Source: Gammaproteobacteria bacterium
GTDB taxonomy: Bacteria > Pseudomonadota > Gammaproteobacteria > Pseudomonadales > Azotimanducaceae
Reading direction: 5' to 3'
Assembly: GCA_026705345.1 (NCBI GenBank)
Contig: JAPPAV010000025.1
Span: 1-37,850 of the forward strand
DNA length: 37,850 nt
Positions 25,241 to 33,195 of the stretch are shown here, piece by piece. The position numbers and the translations under genes were made by a program. A model generated the notes under the pieces. That model worked only from the letters and a program-made list of their open reading frames with translations. It did no database searches and was not told the DNA's origin. Each line of letters begins with the position of its first letter. The stretch's first letter is position 1.

Positions 25241-26611
25241 TTAGTACTCGTGCATCTGGCTCTGGGCAATCCGCTCGAGGACTCTTAGTCGCAGCGCGTC
25301 TGCTTCGTTCCGGTACTCGCTCAAGCCCGCAAGATTGTGTTCCTCGTCGGGATCGTTCTCGCGGTTGAACAACATGCAGGTCTCGCCATCCTTGTTGAGC
25401 GCGATCTTCCACTCGTCGTTCATCAGCATGAACTCGCCCATGATCTCGGACAGCGCATCGTCCCGATGCCGACTGCCATCGAGGGCACCCACGAGCGATT
25501 TGCCGAATTGGCGATACCCGAGTTCGCCGCCGGCGAGCTCCGCCAGCGTCGGTCCGAGATCGACGGTCTCCGCGGGCGAGTCGTTCACGATCCCCGAGTA
25601 CTCGGCACCCGGCGTCCTGACAATCAGCGGCACCCGGACCGCGCCGTCGTAGAAGTTGCTCTTGGAGATCAGACCATGGTCGCCATTCATCTCCCCGTGG
25701 TCCGACGTGAACGCGATGGCCGTCGCATCCATTTCGCCCCGATCCTCGATGACGGCGAGAATCTCGCCAATCTGGTCGTCGATCAGGGAGACGCTACCGG
25801 CATAGTCAGCACGCATGGCACCCACTTCGTCTGTCGTGAAGGGCGGATAGCGTTGCATGCTCTCGAACCTTCGGTCGATTTGTCCCCTCGGCCTTGGCGG
25901 GTCGGCATTGTTCATCGCAGGCGGAGGCATCGACTCGGGGTCGTACAGGCTGGCATAGGGTTCCGGGGTGTCCCAGGGCTGGTGCGGACCCCCCCAGCTG
26001 ACCCAGCAGAACCAGGGCTCGTCCCGATCATAGGATGACAAGTAGCGTTTCGCCTGCTGACCCACATAGACGTCGTAGTAGTCCGGGAACGGTAGAACAG
26101 AAGGGCGAACAACCCATGCCTTGTTGGACGCCCGTTCCTTGAAGTCGTCCCGGTACGCCTTGAGCAGACCCTTGTCCTCCCACAACGCCGTCATGTGGCT
26201 CATCCCGCTCGTGGAGGCGCGAGGGCCGCCGATCTCGTCCACATCATCCAGACCCAAGGCGTGCAGCAGATCCTCCTTTTCTCGGAGGTCGGAGGCGCCA
26301 TGCGGGTGCAGATGCGTCTTGCCGAACAGGCTTGTTCGATGACCGAGTTTCCGGATCTCGCGCATCCAGTTGGCGGCGTCGGCCGGGACGGAATAGGGTA
26401 TGTGGCCCCAGACACCGTTGTTGTGCGGGTAGGCGCCGGTGGCCAGCGTCACCCGCGCCGGCACGCAAAGCGGCGATGTCGTGACGCAGTTGGTGAAGCG
26501 CACGCCCTCGGCGGCGATGCGATCCAGATTCGGCGTGTCGACCCAGCCGCCACTGCAACCCATCGCGTCCCAGCGCTGCTGATCGGTCATCAGAAAGAGG
26601 ATGTTGTGCAT
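25241..26611 (-). CDS. sulfatase (formylglycine-dependent)
   Basis: A 456-residue arylsulfatase-family enzyme. The N-terminal metal site MTDQQRWD is followed by the CxPxR signature (C49-V-P-A-R) that is converted to formylglycine, then the LATGAYPHNNG block; TSDHGEMNGDHG supplies further metal ligands. No signal peptide is seen, so it is probably cytoplasmic and may act on choline-O-sulfate-like or carbohydrate sulfates; this is inference. No formylglycine-generating enzyme or sulfatase maturase is in the window. The ATG at 26611 directly precedes HNILFLMTDQQ; the upstream extension to 26647 is not needed. Confidence 0.9.
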   Translation of the reverse strand: MHNILFLMTDQQRWDAMGCSGGWVDTPNLDRIAAEGVRFTNCVTTSPLCVPARVTLATGAYPHNNGVWGHIPYSVPADAANWMREIRKLGHRTSLFGKTHLHPHGASDLREKEDLLHALGLDDVDEIGGPRASTSGMSHMTALWEDKGLLKAYRDDFKERASNKAWVVRPSVLPFPDYYDVYVGQQAKRYLSSYDRDEPWFCWVSWGGPHQPWDTPEPYASLYDPESMPPPAMNNADPPRPRGQIDRRFESMQRYPPFTTDEVGAMRADYAGSVSLIDDQIGEILAVIEDRGEMDATAIAFTSDHGEMNGDHGLISKSNFYDGAVRVPLIVRTPGAEYSGIVNDSPAETVDLGPTLAELAGGELGYRQFGKSLVGALDGSRHRDDALSEIMGEFMLMNDEWKIALNKDGETCMLFNRENDPDEEHNLAGLSEYRNEADALRLRVLERIAQSQMHEY

Positions 26612-26798
26612 AGGATCCCACACGCCTTTGGTCGATCCGGGGAACACGTCAGCGCCGTATCCATCATTGTCGCATGGTCAAGCTGAGAGACTGGATCAAT
26701 CGAATCAGCCTGTCCGCGGGCATGGCCAACTTGGATCGGGCGTCGGAAACCGGCACCATCGACGGTCAACCAAGGTTCTGGTGGCCCGTGGAGACGAT

Positions 26799-27617
26799 GT
26801 GGTGGAACACAAATGGCACTGGCGGCTTGCCGTCGTGTTGGCAATGACACTCCCGCAAGTAGGGGAAAGTGCCGCCGAGGTCGAGCCCTCGGATTTGATC
26901 GAGTATTCCAACGAGCAGGACATCGCCTTGCGCGCTCACGTCTTCGCTGCCCAAGTCGGAGAACCTCCGCACCCCGCCATCCTGTTTTTCTTCGGCGGCG
27001 GCTGGTCATCCGGAACGCCTCGACAGTTCTATCCGTTTGCCGCTCGGCTCGCCAAGGAGGGGTTCGTCGCGATACCGATGGAGTACCGCGTCCGTCAACG
27101 CCACGGCAGCAGCATCCCCGACAGCATGGCGGATGCGTTCACGGCCTTCCGATGGGCGCAGGATCAGGCCGACCAACTGGGCATAGACCCGGCGCGCATC
27201 GTGGTGAGCGGTGGTTCGGCAGGCGGACACCTGGCGGCCGCCGTCGGCACAATTGCCGAACATGCTCGCTTCGGACCTGCGGCCATGGTTCTCTACAATC
27301 CGGTTACCGACTTGAGCGGCTTCGTCGGTGTACCACGGCTTCGAGACCTGATCGCGGGCGATGCCGATGCCGTGTCGCCGTTGTCGCACGTCGGGGCGGG
27401 CGCCCCGCGGACGATCATTTTTCACGGCGAAGACGACAAGACCGTACCCATCGCGCAGAGCGAGGCGTTTTGTCAGGCAATGACCGCTGCCGGAAACGAC
27501 TGCGAGTTGAAGCGGTTCGCCGGCGAAGGCCACGGGTTCTTCAATGCCCGGCGCCAAGCCTTCGATCCCGTGCTGAACGAGACGGTGCGGTTCGTGCTCG
27601 CCGAAGTTCGTGAGTGA
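26799..27617 (+). CDS. exported alpha/beta hydrolase (BD-FAE/acetylesterase-like)
   Basis: About 272 residues with an N-terminal signal segment (LAVVLAMTLPQ). The oxyanion loop reads FFFGGGW where most relatives have HGGGW. The nucleophile elbow is SGGSAGG (S140), the acid is in GEDDKTVP and the His in GHGFF. Relatives are carboxylesterases and glucuronoyl or acetylxylan esterases. The frame extends back to 26601 in divergent upstream DNA, but a GTG at 26799 (with a second GTG just after) has GGAG five bases upstream and directly precedes the signal. The 187-base gap to the divergent sulfatase holds no other gene that I see. Confidence 0.8.
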   Translation: MVEHKWHWRLAVVLAMTLPQVGESAAEVEPSDLIEYSNEQDIALRAHVFAAQVGEPPHPAILFFFGGGWSSGTPRQFYPFAARLAKEGFVAIPMEYRVRQRHGSSIPDSMADAFTAFRWAQDQADQLGIDPARIVVSGGSAGGHLAAAVGTIAEHARFGPAAMVLYNPVTDLSGFVGVPRLRDLIAGDADAVSPLSHVGAGAPRTIIFHGEDDKTVPIAQSEAFCQAMTAAGNDCELKRFAGEGHGFFNARRQAFDPVLNETVRFVLAEVRE

Positions 27618-27637
27618 TCCCCGGGTAGATTAGTCCG

Positions 27638-28456
27638 ATGACCGATGCGATCGCCTTCTATCCATCTTCGCCCGAACGGACGAAGACGCTGACCGGCGAG
27701 CAGATCCAGCGATTCAATGCGGATGGATTCGTACGACCGCTCGATGCGCTCACAGCGGATCAGGTTGATTCGGCCCGTGCCTACTTCGAATCGCTGCTGT
27801 CTCGCATGCAGGCAATGAAGGACCGGCGCAACACCTACGCGCTCGACGGCTACCACCTGCGTTGCCGCGGCATCTGGGAGATGGCACTACATCCCAAGAT
27901 TCTCGACTACGTCGAAGATCTGCTCGGGCCCGACTTCGTGTGCTGGTCGACGCACTACTTCTGCAAGATGGGGGGCGATCCGAAGCGCGTGCCGTGGCAT
28001 CAGGATGCCACCTACTGGCCCGTGCGCCCGACCAAGACCGTCACCGTGTGGCTCGCCATCGACGACGTGGACCTCGGCAACTCGCCACTTCGGTTCGTAC
28101 CGGGCAGCCATCGGCTCGGCGCCGTGGAATGGCGCAAGGCCGAAGGCGACATCGTGCTCCACCAGGAAGTTCCGGATGCGGAACGCTTCGGCAAGGCGGT
28201 GGACAACGTCCTGAAAGCCGGACAGGTCTCGATCCACACGAGTACGCTTATCCACGGCTCGGAACCGAATCGTTCCGACCGCCGGCGCTGTGGCCTCGCG
28301 CTACGCTACATACCGTCAAGTTGTGGTGCGGTACCCGGCGCGGAACGCGTCCTGAACATCGGGATCCCTTGTCGCGGCGATCTCGGCAAATGGCATCGCA
28401 ACGAAGCGCCCAAGGGCGACGATCTCACGGCCTTGCATCAACACTATCGCGACTGA
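27638..28456 (+). CDS. phytanoyl-CoA dioxygenase (PhyH) family protein
   Basis: A 272-residue Fe(II)/2-oxoglutarate oxygenase. The iron triad is clear: H121-Q-D123 in PWHQDATYWP and H206 in STLIHGSEPN; an Arg in NRSDRRR is the likely 2-oxoglutarate anchor. The middle block VTVWLAIDDVDLGNSPLRF is typical. The substrate is unknown; the family hydroxylates acyl-CoAs, ectoine and small secondary metabolites. There is no clear Shine-Dalgarno site before the ATG; a TAGATT box ends six bases upstream, so a leaderless transcript is possible. It follows the alpha/beta hydrolase by 20 bases. Confidence 0.9.
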   Translation: MTDAIAFYPSSPERTKTLTGEQIQRFNADGFVRPLDALTADQVDSARAYFESLLSRMQAMKDRRNTYALDGYHLRCRGIWEMALHPKILDYVEDLLGPDFVCWSTHYFCKMGGDPKRVPWHQDATYWPVRPTKTVTVWLAIDDVDLGNSPLRFVPGSHRLGAVEWRKAEGDIVLHQEVPDAERFGKAVDNVLKAGQVSIHTSTLIHGSEPNRSDRRRCGLALRYIPSSCGAVPGAERVLNIGIPCRGDLGKWHRNEAPKGDDLTALHQHYRD

Positions 28457-28487
28457 CGGGTTGCCGCAGACACGTGATCGGGTCGAC

Positions 28488-28516
28488 GCGGGCGGGGACA
28501 AGCCCCGCCCCTACGG
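28488..28516 (-). repeat. single palindromic element, CGGGG stem
   Basis: A minus-oriented copy with arms GGCGGGG/CCCCGCC around ACAAG and the CCCCTACG end. It separates the PhyH and TauD genes. Confidence 0.8.
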
Positions 28517-28565
28517 GTAGGATTGAACGCTGCACGACTGGGAACGCCCCAAGGAGATGACCAAA

Positions 28566-29516
28566 ATGTCCATCGAGGTAGCTCCAATCGATGCCACGCT
28601 CGGGGCCGTCGTCAACGGCGTCGATCTCGCGGCGCTCGACGACGACACGTGGGAGGAAATCCACGACGCCTTTCTGACCTACGGATTGCTGGTTTTTCCG
28701 GGCCAGGACAATCTCGACGACGAGTCGCAGGGGGCGTTCGCGCTGCGCTTCGGCAAGACCGAGAAGCTGTACCCGAAGCAGGAGAGCCCGATCGCGAGGT
28801 TCTCCAACCAAAAGGCGGACGGCACGCTGGCGCGGCCCGGACAGCCGCAATACCAGATGCTGAAGGGCAACGAGGGTTGGCACACGGACAGCACGTACAT
28901 GCCGCTGGCCGCCAAGGCCGGCATGTTGATGGCCTTGGTGGTGCCGCCCGAGGGCGGGGAGACCGAGTTCGCCGACATGCGGGCCGCATACGAGGAACTG
29001 GATGACGCCACCAAGGAGCAGCTCGAGGGGCTGTCCGCCTACCACTCGCTGTACCACTCCCAATCCAAGATGGGCTACACCCACACCACCGACAACCAGT
29101 ACGGCTTCCACGACAAGGGCGCACCGTTGCGCCCGGTCATCAAAACGCACCCGGAGACCGGCCGTAAGTCCCTCTACACCGGGCGACATGCCTATGGAAT
29201 CCCGGGGATGAGCGAGGAAGAGTCGGATGCCCTGCTCAACAAGCTGCTGGCCGACGCTTGCCGGCCGCCACGCACCTACCGACATTCGTGGACGGTTGGC
29301 GATTTGGTGGTCTGGGACAATCGCTGCGTAATGCACCGGGCGAGACCGTACGATCCGAATCACAAACGCCTGCTCAGGGCATCCAGGATCTCCGGCGAGC
29401 CGGAGTCCGAATTGGCGCCGACGTTCGCCGATCCCAGGGCCGACTCGTTCCACCCGTCGTCGACAAACGAGTCGTCGTTGAACCAAGAGCGGGAGGCGGC
29501 CGCGAGCGCCCAATAG
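28566..29516 (+). CDS. TauD/TfdA family Fe(II)/2-oxoglutarate dioxygenase
   Basis: About 316 residues. The iron ligands are H106-T-D108 in WHTDSTY and H257 in VMHRARPYD; R271 or R274 in LLRASRISGE binds 2-oxoglutarate. Other family blocks are GLLVFPGQ, GGETEFADMRAAYE and HPETGRKSLYTG. Family members release sulfite from taurine or hydroxylate 2,4-D-like ethers and other small acids; this one has no transporter beside it to indicate a substrate. An AAGGAG site lies nine bases before the ATG at 28566; the earlier in-frame ATG at 28557 directly abuts it and is less likely. Confidence 0.9.
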   Translation: MSIEVAPIDATLGAVVNGVDLAALDDDTWEEIHDAFLTYGLLVFPGQDNLDDESQGAFALRFGKTEKLYPKQESPIARFSNQKADGTLARPGQPQYQMLKGNEGWHTDSTYMPLAAKAGMLMALVVPPEGGETEFADMRAAYEELDDATKEQLEGLSAYHSLYHSQSKMGYTHTTDNQYGFHDKGAPLRPVIKTHPETGRKSLYTGRHAYGIPGMSEEESDALLNKLLADACRPPRTYRHSWTVGDLVVWDNRCVMHRARPYDPNHKRLLRASRISGEPESELAPTFADPRADSFHPSSTNESSLNQEREAAASAQ

Positions 29517-29557
29517 GCCACCGATCGCTTCCCCACCACAAGCCGAAGGAGGTCGCC

Positions 29558-30220
29558 GTGTGCAACATCCAAGACCGTTCCGGGTCAAAGCCCAGCCAAG
29601 TCGCTACTAGGTGGAGTCTCGGCGCAACGCTTTGCGTCGCCCTTTTTTCTGTTGCCCACGGTCAAACAGGCGATTTGTTGAGCGTCCAACCCGCGACCGT
29701 CAAGAACGGCGCTGTCGAGGTCTACGGGATCATCCGCGAACTCGGAGACCACCCGTTCGAGGACGGTACCAGCCTCGCCGTCCAGGTCACGGCGGCGGAT
29801 TCCGATGCGTCGACCACCCTAAGGCTGCAAGCGGACGGCGAACCGTGCCCGGACTGTACGACAACCCACTACTTCCTCGTGCGTGAAGTCGGTGATGAAG
29901 ATCCCGAGCTGCTGGCGCGTGCGGCCCCCGGTCCAGTGACCCACCTCCACCTCGACGGCAAGGAATACATGGTGAGCGAAGTCGTCTTGTCGTGGACCGA
30001 CGGCGAGCCGCGACTCGAGCGCGCGACACTGTGGCAGACCGGTTTCGCACCGCCGATTCTCAAGCGGAAGCTGAGAATCCGCTTCGATGCGCCGCTCAAT
30101 TCCGGTCCTCTCGCCGACGATGTCGCCGGGATGGCGATGCGCGACGCGATGGAACAAGGCCGACGTGCCCAACGCGCGTATGAAGAGGCTGTACGACAAC
30201 ATGAGCAGGGCGAACGATGA
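29558..30220 (+). CDS. exported protein of unknown function with a CPDC motif
   Basis: About 220 residues. A signal peptide (LGATLCVALFSVAHGQ) precedes a predicted beta-rich domain of about 150 residues, then a charged helical tail rich in Arg and Glu (AMEQGRRAQRAYEEAVRQ). A CPDC pair sits in GEPCPDCTTTHYFLV and could be a disulfide or metal site. I do not recognise the family. The GTG at 29558 has AAGGAGG five bases upstream; the frame that runs back into the TauD gene is ignored. The next gene overlaps its stop by four bases, which indicates a two-gene transcription unit. Confidence 0.65.
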   Translation: MCNIQDRSGSKPSQVATRWSLGATLCVALFSVAHGQTGDLLSVQPATVKNGAVEVYGIIRELGDHPFEDGTSLAVQVTAADSDASTTLRLQADGEPCPDCTTTHYFLVREVGDEDPELLARAAPGPVTHLHLDGKEYMVSEVVLSWTDGEPRLERATLWQTGFAPPILKRKLRIRFDAPLNSGPLADDVAGMAMRDAMEQGRRAQRAYEEAVRQHEQGER

Positions 30221-30612
30221 ATGAAGAGAGCGCCAAACAGGCCATTGCGGTCACCAAAGCGTTCGTCGAGACGTTCAATGCGCAAGACCACGAACGCCAT
30301 GCGGCAACTCTGAACTATCCGCACATCCGCTTCGCGAACGGAAGGTTCGCCACCATCGAGAACGCCGAGGCGTTCATTGCCGGTTCGAAACGCGGCGAAT
30401 CCCGGTTGCAGGAGGAGGGCTGGCACCACACCGTCATGGCGAGTCTGGAAGTCGTGCACGCAGGGAAGGACAAGGTGCACATCGCCATACGCAATGACCG
30501 TTGTCGCGCGGATGGAACGGTCTACCACAGCTTCGACACGTTCTGGATCGCCACGCTGGTCGACGGCCACTGGGGCATCCAGTTCCGATCGAGTTTCCTG
30601 CACGCGGAATAG
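30217..30612 (+). CDS. NTF2-like / SnoaL-like small protein
   Basis: A 131-residue protein whose N-terminus (VTKAFVETFNAQDHERHAAT), internal SLEVVHAGKDKVHIAIRND and C-terminus (STFW-like FDTFWIATLVDGHWGIQF) match the NTF2-like cone fold seen in SnoaL, DUF4440 and steroid isomerase-type proteins. No catalytic set can be assigned. The ATG overlaps the stop of the upstream exported protein (ATGA), so translation is likely coupled. Confidence 0.75.
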   Translation: MNEESAKQAIAVTKAFVETFNAQDHERHAATLNYPHIRFANGRFATIENAEAFIAGSKRGESRLQEEGWHHTVMASLEVVHAGKDKVHIAIRNDRCRADGTVYHSFDTFWIATLVDGHWGIQFRSSFLHAE

Positions 30613-30631
30613 GGACCCTACTACTCGGCTG

Positions 30632-30697
30632 CGGGCGACCGCGCGCCCTTCGGGCGCGATAGGGTCGCCGGGCGACCACAAGGGTCGCCCCTACGGG
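30632..30697. repeat. composite palindromic element
   Basis: A left part with arms GGGCGACC ... GGGTCGCC encloses a GCGCGCCC/GGGCGCG hairpin, and a right minus-oriented CGACC copy ends CCCCTACGG. The right end supplies the TAG stop codon of the selenoprotein gene. Confidence 0.8.
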
Positions 30698-31212
30698 GTC
30701 GTCAGGATCTCGATCGCCTGTTCGCATGCCACGGCAGCACGTGCACTGACCTCCTCGGGCGTGCAACTGCCGAGGGGATGCTCGAGAATGACGAAGGGGT
30801 AGTCCGGCAGGCCCATCATCCTGGCGATGTTCTTCGCCGTGACCTCGAACGGTTCGGTGCAAAGAACCACCGCCCGTTTTCCGGACTGCTCGAAGGTGAT
30901 GCCGTCATGCAAACTGCACGTCGAGCAACTACCTCAGTCGCCCGCGGCGGTAATGAGGTAGTCACACTCCGGCGTGAGGTTGGTCAGTAGATCCGCGGGT
31001 GCGGGTGCCGAGGCGTTTCCCTTCGACGCGATCGGCAATACCTTGCCCCCGAAACGGGCCCGCAGCAGATCCGCCGTTTCCGTCAACAATCGATCGGCGT
31101 TGAGCTTGCCGTTCCAAAGCAGGCCGATAGTCCGGCCTTCGAGGCTTCCAAGCGCGGGCGCTCGCTTTGCCTCTCCCTCCTTCGAGGGGACGGTTGGATT
31201 GACGAGTTTCAT
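30691..31212 (-). CDS. UGSC-motif selenoprotein (Sec encoded by in-frame TGA)
   Basis: Two frames, 30934-31212 and 30691-30912, join without a gap if the TGA at 30934-30936 is read as selenocysteine, giving 173 residues with Sec93. Around it the protein reads LITAAGD-U-GSCSTCSLHDGITFE, the UGSC signature of a selenoprotein family first noticed in marine metagenomes; C96 and C99 make a possible redox set. The parts before (GKVLPIASKGNASAP) and after (TEPFEVTAKNIARMMGLPDY) look conserved and undamaged. A hairpin just after the TGA fits a bacterial SECIS. The ATG has GGAGGG three bases upstream. It is the second gene of an operon, 19 bases after the 356-residue protein. The function is unknown; a redox role is inferred. 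Confidence 0.88.
30902..30924 (-). promoter_or_regulatory. putative bacterial SECIS hairpin
   Basis: Counting from the base after the UGA, positions 10-18 pair with 24-32 (one A-A mismatch, two G-U pairs) around the five-base loop AGUUU at 19-23. Spacing and a G-U in the apical loop fit the bacterial SECIS pattern recognised by SelB. The pairing was done by eye. Confidence 0.5.
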
Positions 31213-31231
31213 ACTCCCTCCCTAGGACGGC

Positions 31232-32302
31232 TCAACAGTCGATGCAAACCCCAATGGCCTGGGTCTGCATGATGGATCCCCGACCACGGCTCCACGACGG
31301 GATGAAGGACGAGTGACCGCCCGCATCGCCACCACCCACGGTGACGAGGATGTCGTCCGGCCCAAAGCCGCGATGACAGTCTTCTCGCCCCTGCCTCAAG
31401 TAGCCACGGTCGAGCTTGCCGAGGCGTTCGATGGTCTGCCGGGGATGCTTCGCGTGTTCAAACAGGTATTCCCGGACCTCGGCCTTGGTCCATCCCGTTC
31501 GGGCGACGATGTCCGCGTGTTCGGGCGATAGCACGACGACGCTCTGCCCGGTGCTGATGCAGCCGTAGTTGGCCATGGCGCTCGCCATGGTGTCCAGGAT
31601 CGCCTCCGGGGTGTTTCCGCCATGGTTTTCCACGTTGCAGAACCCCGCGCCCGCGAACACGGTGACGGAACTAACACCCTCGGGATAGCCGAACTCTTCA
31701 CACAACGCCGGCCAGGGGTTGCGGTCCGCCCGCTCGGCGATACAAAAGCTGTACTTGCCAGGGTTTCCCTGCGTCGACTTGTCGGCAATCCCCGGCACGA
31801 TCCTGAATACGTTGAGCAGCGTCAGCCGAATAGACCGCCCAATGGTCGCGTTGGCTCGGTTCCCCGGTCCGAACAGGTTGACGCCCGCGTTCATGCCGAT
31901 CTCGTCGACGATCGGTCCGCTGACGATCAACAGGTGGCCGGATCCGCCGGTGCTGACCGTGCTGCCGTGGAAGTTGAAGGGTTCGCGGTCCATCGCCTCG
32001 AAAGCCGCGACGACGATCGGGAAGTACTCCGGGAGACAGCCCGCCATCACGGCGTTGACCGCCGCCGCCTGCAACGTCAATTCCAGGCGGGTTGCCGGGT
32101 GATGGGCGATGACGGTTGCGCCTGGACGGCCTTCCATCGCCAACATGGACTGAACGCGGCCCTCTTCGGGTGGCACAACCGGCAGGCCGTCGGTCCAGCC
32201 CTGCTCGTAGCAGTAGTCGATGGCATCCAACGGATCGTCGGCAATGTCGTGGAGGATCGTCTCGGGCACGGCGTCCCGTATGGCAATTGCAACACCACGC
32301 AT
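31232..32302 (-). CDS. unknown protein co-operonic with the UGSC selenoprotein
   Basis: A 356-residue protein with no signal peptide or membrane segment. Conserved-looking blocks are GWTDGLPVVPP, the HGSTVSTGGSGHLLIVSGP stretch, GNRANATIGRS, FAGAGFCNVENHGG and a glycine-rich VTVGGGDAGGHSSFIPSW near the end. It ends with VCIDC, a terminal Cys-x-x-Cys. I do not recognise a named domain, although I believe close homologues accompany UGSC proteins in other marine bacteria. A GGGGG site lies seven bases before the ATG. The stop is 19 bases from the selenoprotein start on the same strand, so a shared transcript is likely and a joint function (for example a substrate-binding or catalytic subunit with a redox partner) is inferred. 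Confidence 0.75.
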   Translation of the reverse strand: MRGVAIAIRDAVPETILHDIADDPLDAIDYCYEQGWTDGLPVVPPEEGRVQSMLAMEGRPGATVIAHHPATRLELTLQAAAVNAVMAGCLPEYFPIVVAAFEAMDREPFNFHGSTVSTGGSGHLLIVSGPIVDEIGMNAGVNLFGPGNRANATIGRSIRLTLLNVFRIVPGIADKSTQGNPGKYSFCIAERADRNPWPALCEEFGYPEGVSSVTVFAGAGFCNVENHGGNTPEAILDTMASAMANYGCISTGQSVVVLSPEHADIVARTGWTKAEVREYLFEHAKHPRQTIERLGKLDRGYLRQGREDCHRGFGPDDILVTVGGGDAGGHSSFIPSWSRGRGSIMQTQAIGVCIDC

Positions 32303-32380
32303 GCTACTACCCCCAAAGCGTTCGATGTACCTCGCGCTTTTGGGCGACGTCGACTCCCGGGTGTGGACGTCGGCGTCACG

Positions 32381-33124
32381 TTATCCCGGCTCCCCGCTGT
32401 CCTGTTGCGCCTCCAACAGGTCTACGACGTCGGAGACGACCTCCGAGAGCGAACCGGCCACCGCGGCCAACTGCGCCTTGAGGACGGTCTCGCGGAAGTT
32501 CAAGTCACCCGCGGATTGTTCGACATCGAAGGTTCTGGACGCGACGGCGGAGAGCGGCACGACGCCCGTGCGCGTATCGATCAGCACGGCCTCAACGCCG
32601 CAGAACGCGCGTGCGCGATTGTCTCGGAAAACCCGGTATTTCTGAAAACTCCGACAGAAACTGCGGTAGACGAACATCAGATCGGCCTGAAATCTTGCCG
32701 CCGCTTCGCGGAGGTGGGGTACCGAACGCCTCTCCGGGGTCAACACCGACGGAAGGAAAGCGGCGTCGTAGACGCGAGGCGACGCCTCGAGCACTTCGAC
32801 TACGTCTCTCTCAAGCTGTTCGGTAGCGACGGCCAACCCTTCGGACCAGCCCGACCACATCTGCCTGCCGGCAGGCATCAGGGCGATGCGACTAAGGGTC
32901 GGCGGTGCATAGCGGTAGTCTAGGATGCGCCTGATCGCATCGTCGGTGAGGACGCTGGCATCTCCCGGAAACAGGGAAACCGGCTCATCCCTGTCCAGCG
33001 ACGCGGCTCGCACGCCGTCGTAGTAGCTCTCCGGGCGCACGGTTGAGGCGACACTGCATCCTCCCAGAACAAGCGGTATCGCGAGGAACAACAGAAGTAC
33101 ACGAGGGCAGGAGAGGACGTTCAT
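32381..33124 (-). CDS. lipoprotein of unknown function
   Basis: About 247 residues. The N-terminus MNVLSCPRVLLLFLAIPLVL ends in the lipobox LGGC, so it is predicted to be lipid-anchored. The mature part has an LSRIALMPAGRQ strand, a paired-helix region (EQLERDVVEVLEASPRV) and ADLMFVYRSFCRSFQKYRVF, followed by AVLIDTRTGVVPLSAVASR, a layout like CsgG- or DUF799-type assembly lipoproteins, but I cannot assign it. The ATG at 33124 follows a GGGAA site; the longer frame to 33319 overlaps the Gfo/Idh/MocA gene. Confidence 0.75.
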   Translation of the reverse strand: MNVLSCPRVLLLFLAIPLVLGGCSVASTVRPESYYDGVRAASLDRDEPVSLFPGDASVLTDDAIRRILDYRYAPPTLSRIALMPAGRQMWSGWSEGLAVATEQLERDVVEVLEASPRVYDAAFLPSVLTPERRSVPHLREAAARFQADLMFVYRSFCRSFQKYRVFRDNRARAFCGVEAVLIDTRTGVVPLSAVASRTFDVEQSAGDLNFRETVLKAQLAAVAGSLSEVVSDVVDLLEAQQDSGEPG

Positions 33125-33195
33125 CAAACATTCCCGAAGCGAGTCCACCGTCCTGTAGCGCCCGGCCGAGGCGAAAGGTTCACGTTGGGGCGGTT

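Noticed and set aside
30934-30936. TGA as an ordinary nonsense mutation splitting the gene
   Set aside because: Sequence on both sides is intact, the residue falls exactly at the U of a known UGSC motif, and a SECIS-like hairpin follows.
31622-32923. 433-codon plus-strand open frame
   Set aside because: Antisense to the selenoprotein partner gene and the lipoprotein; the composition is that of a shadow frame.
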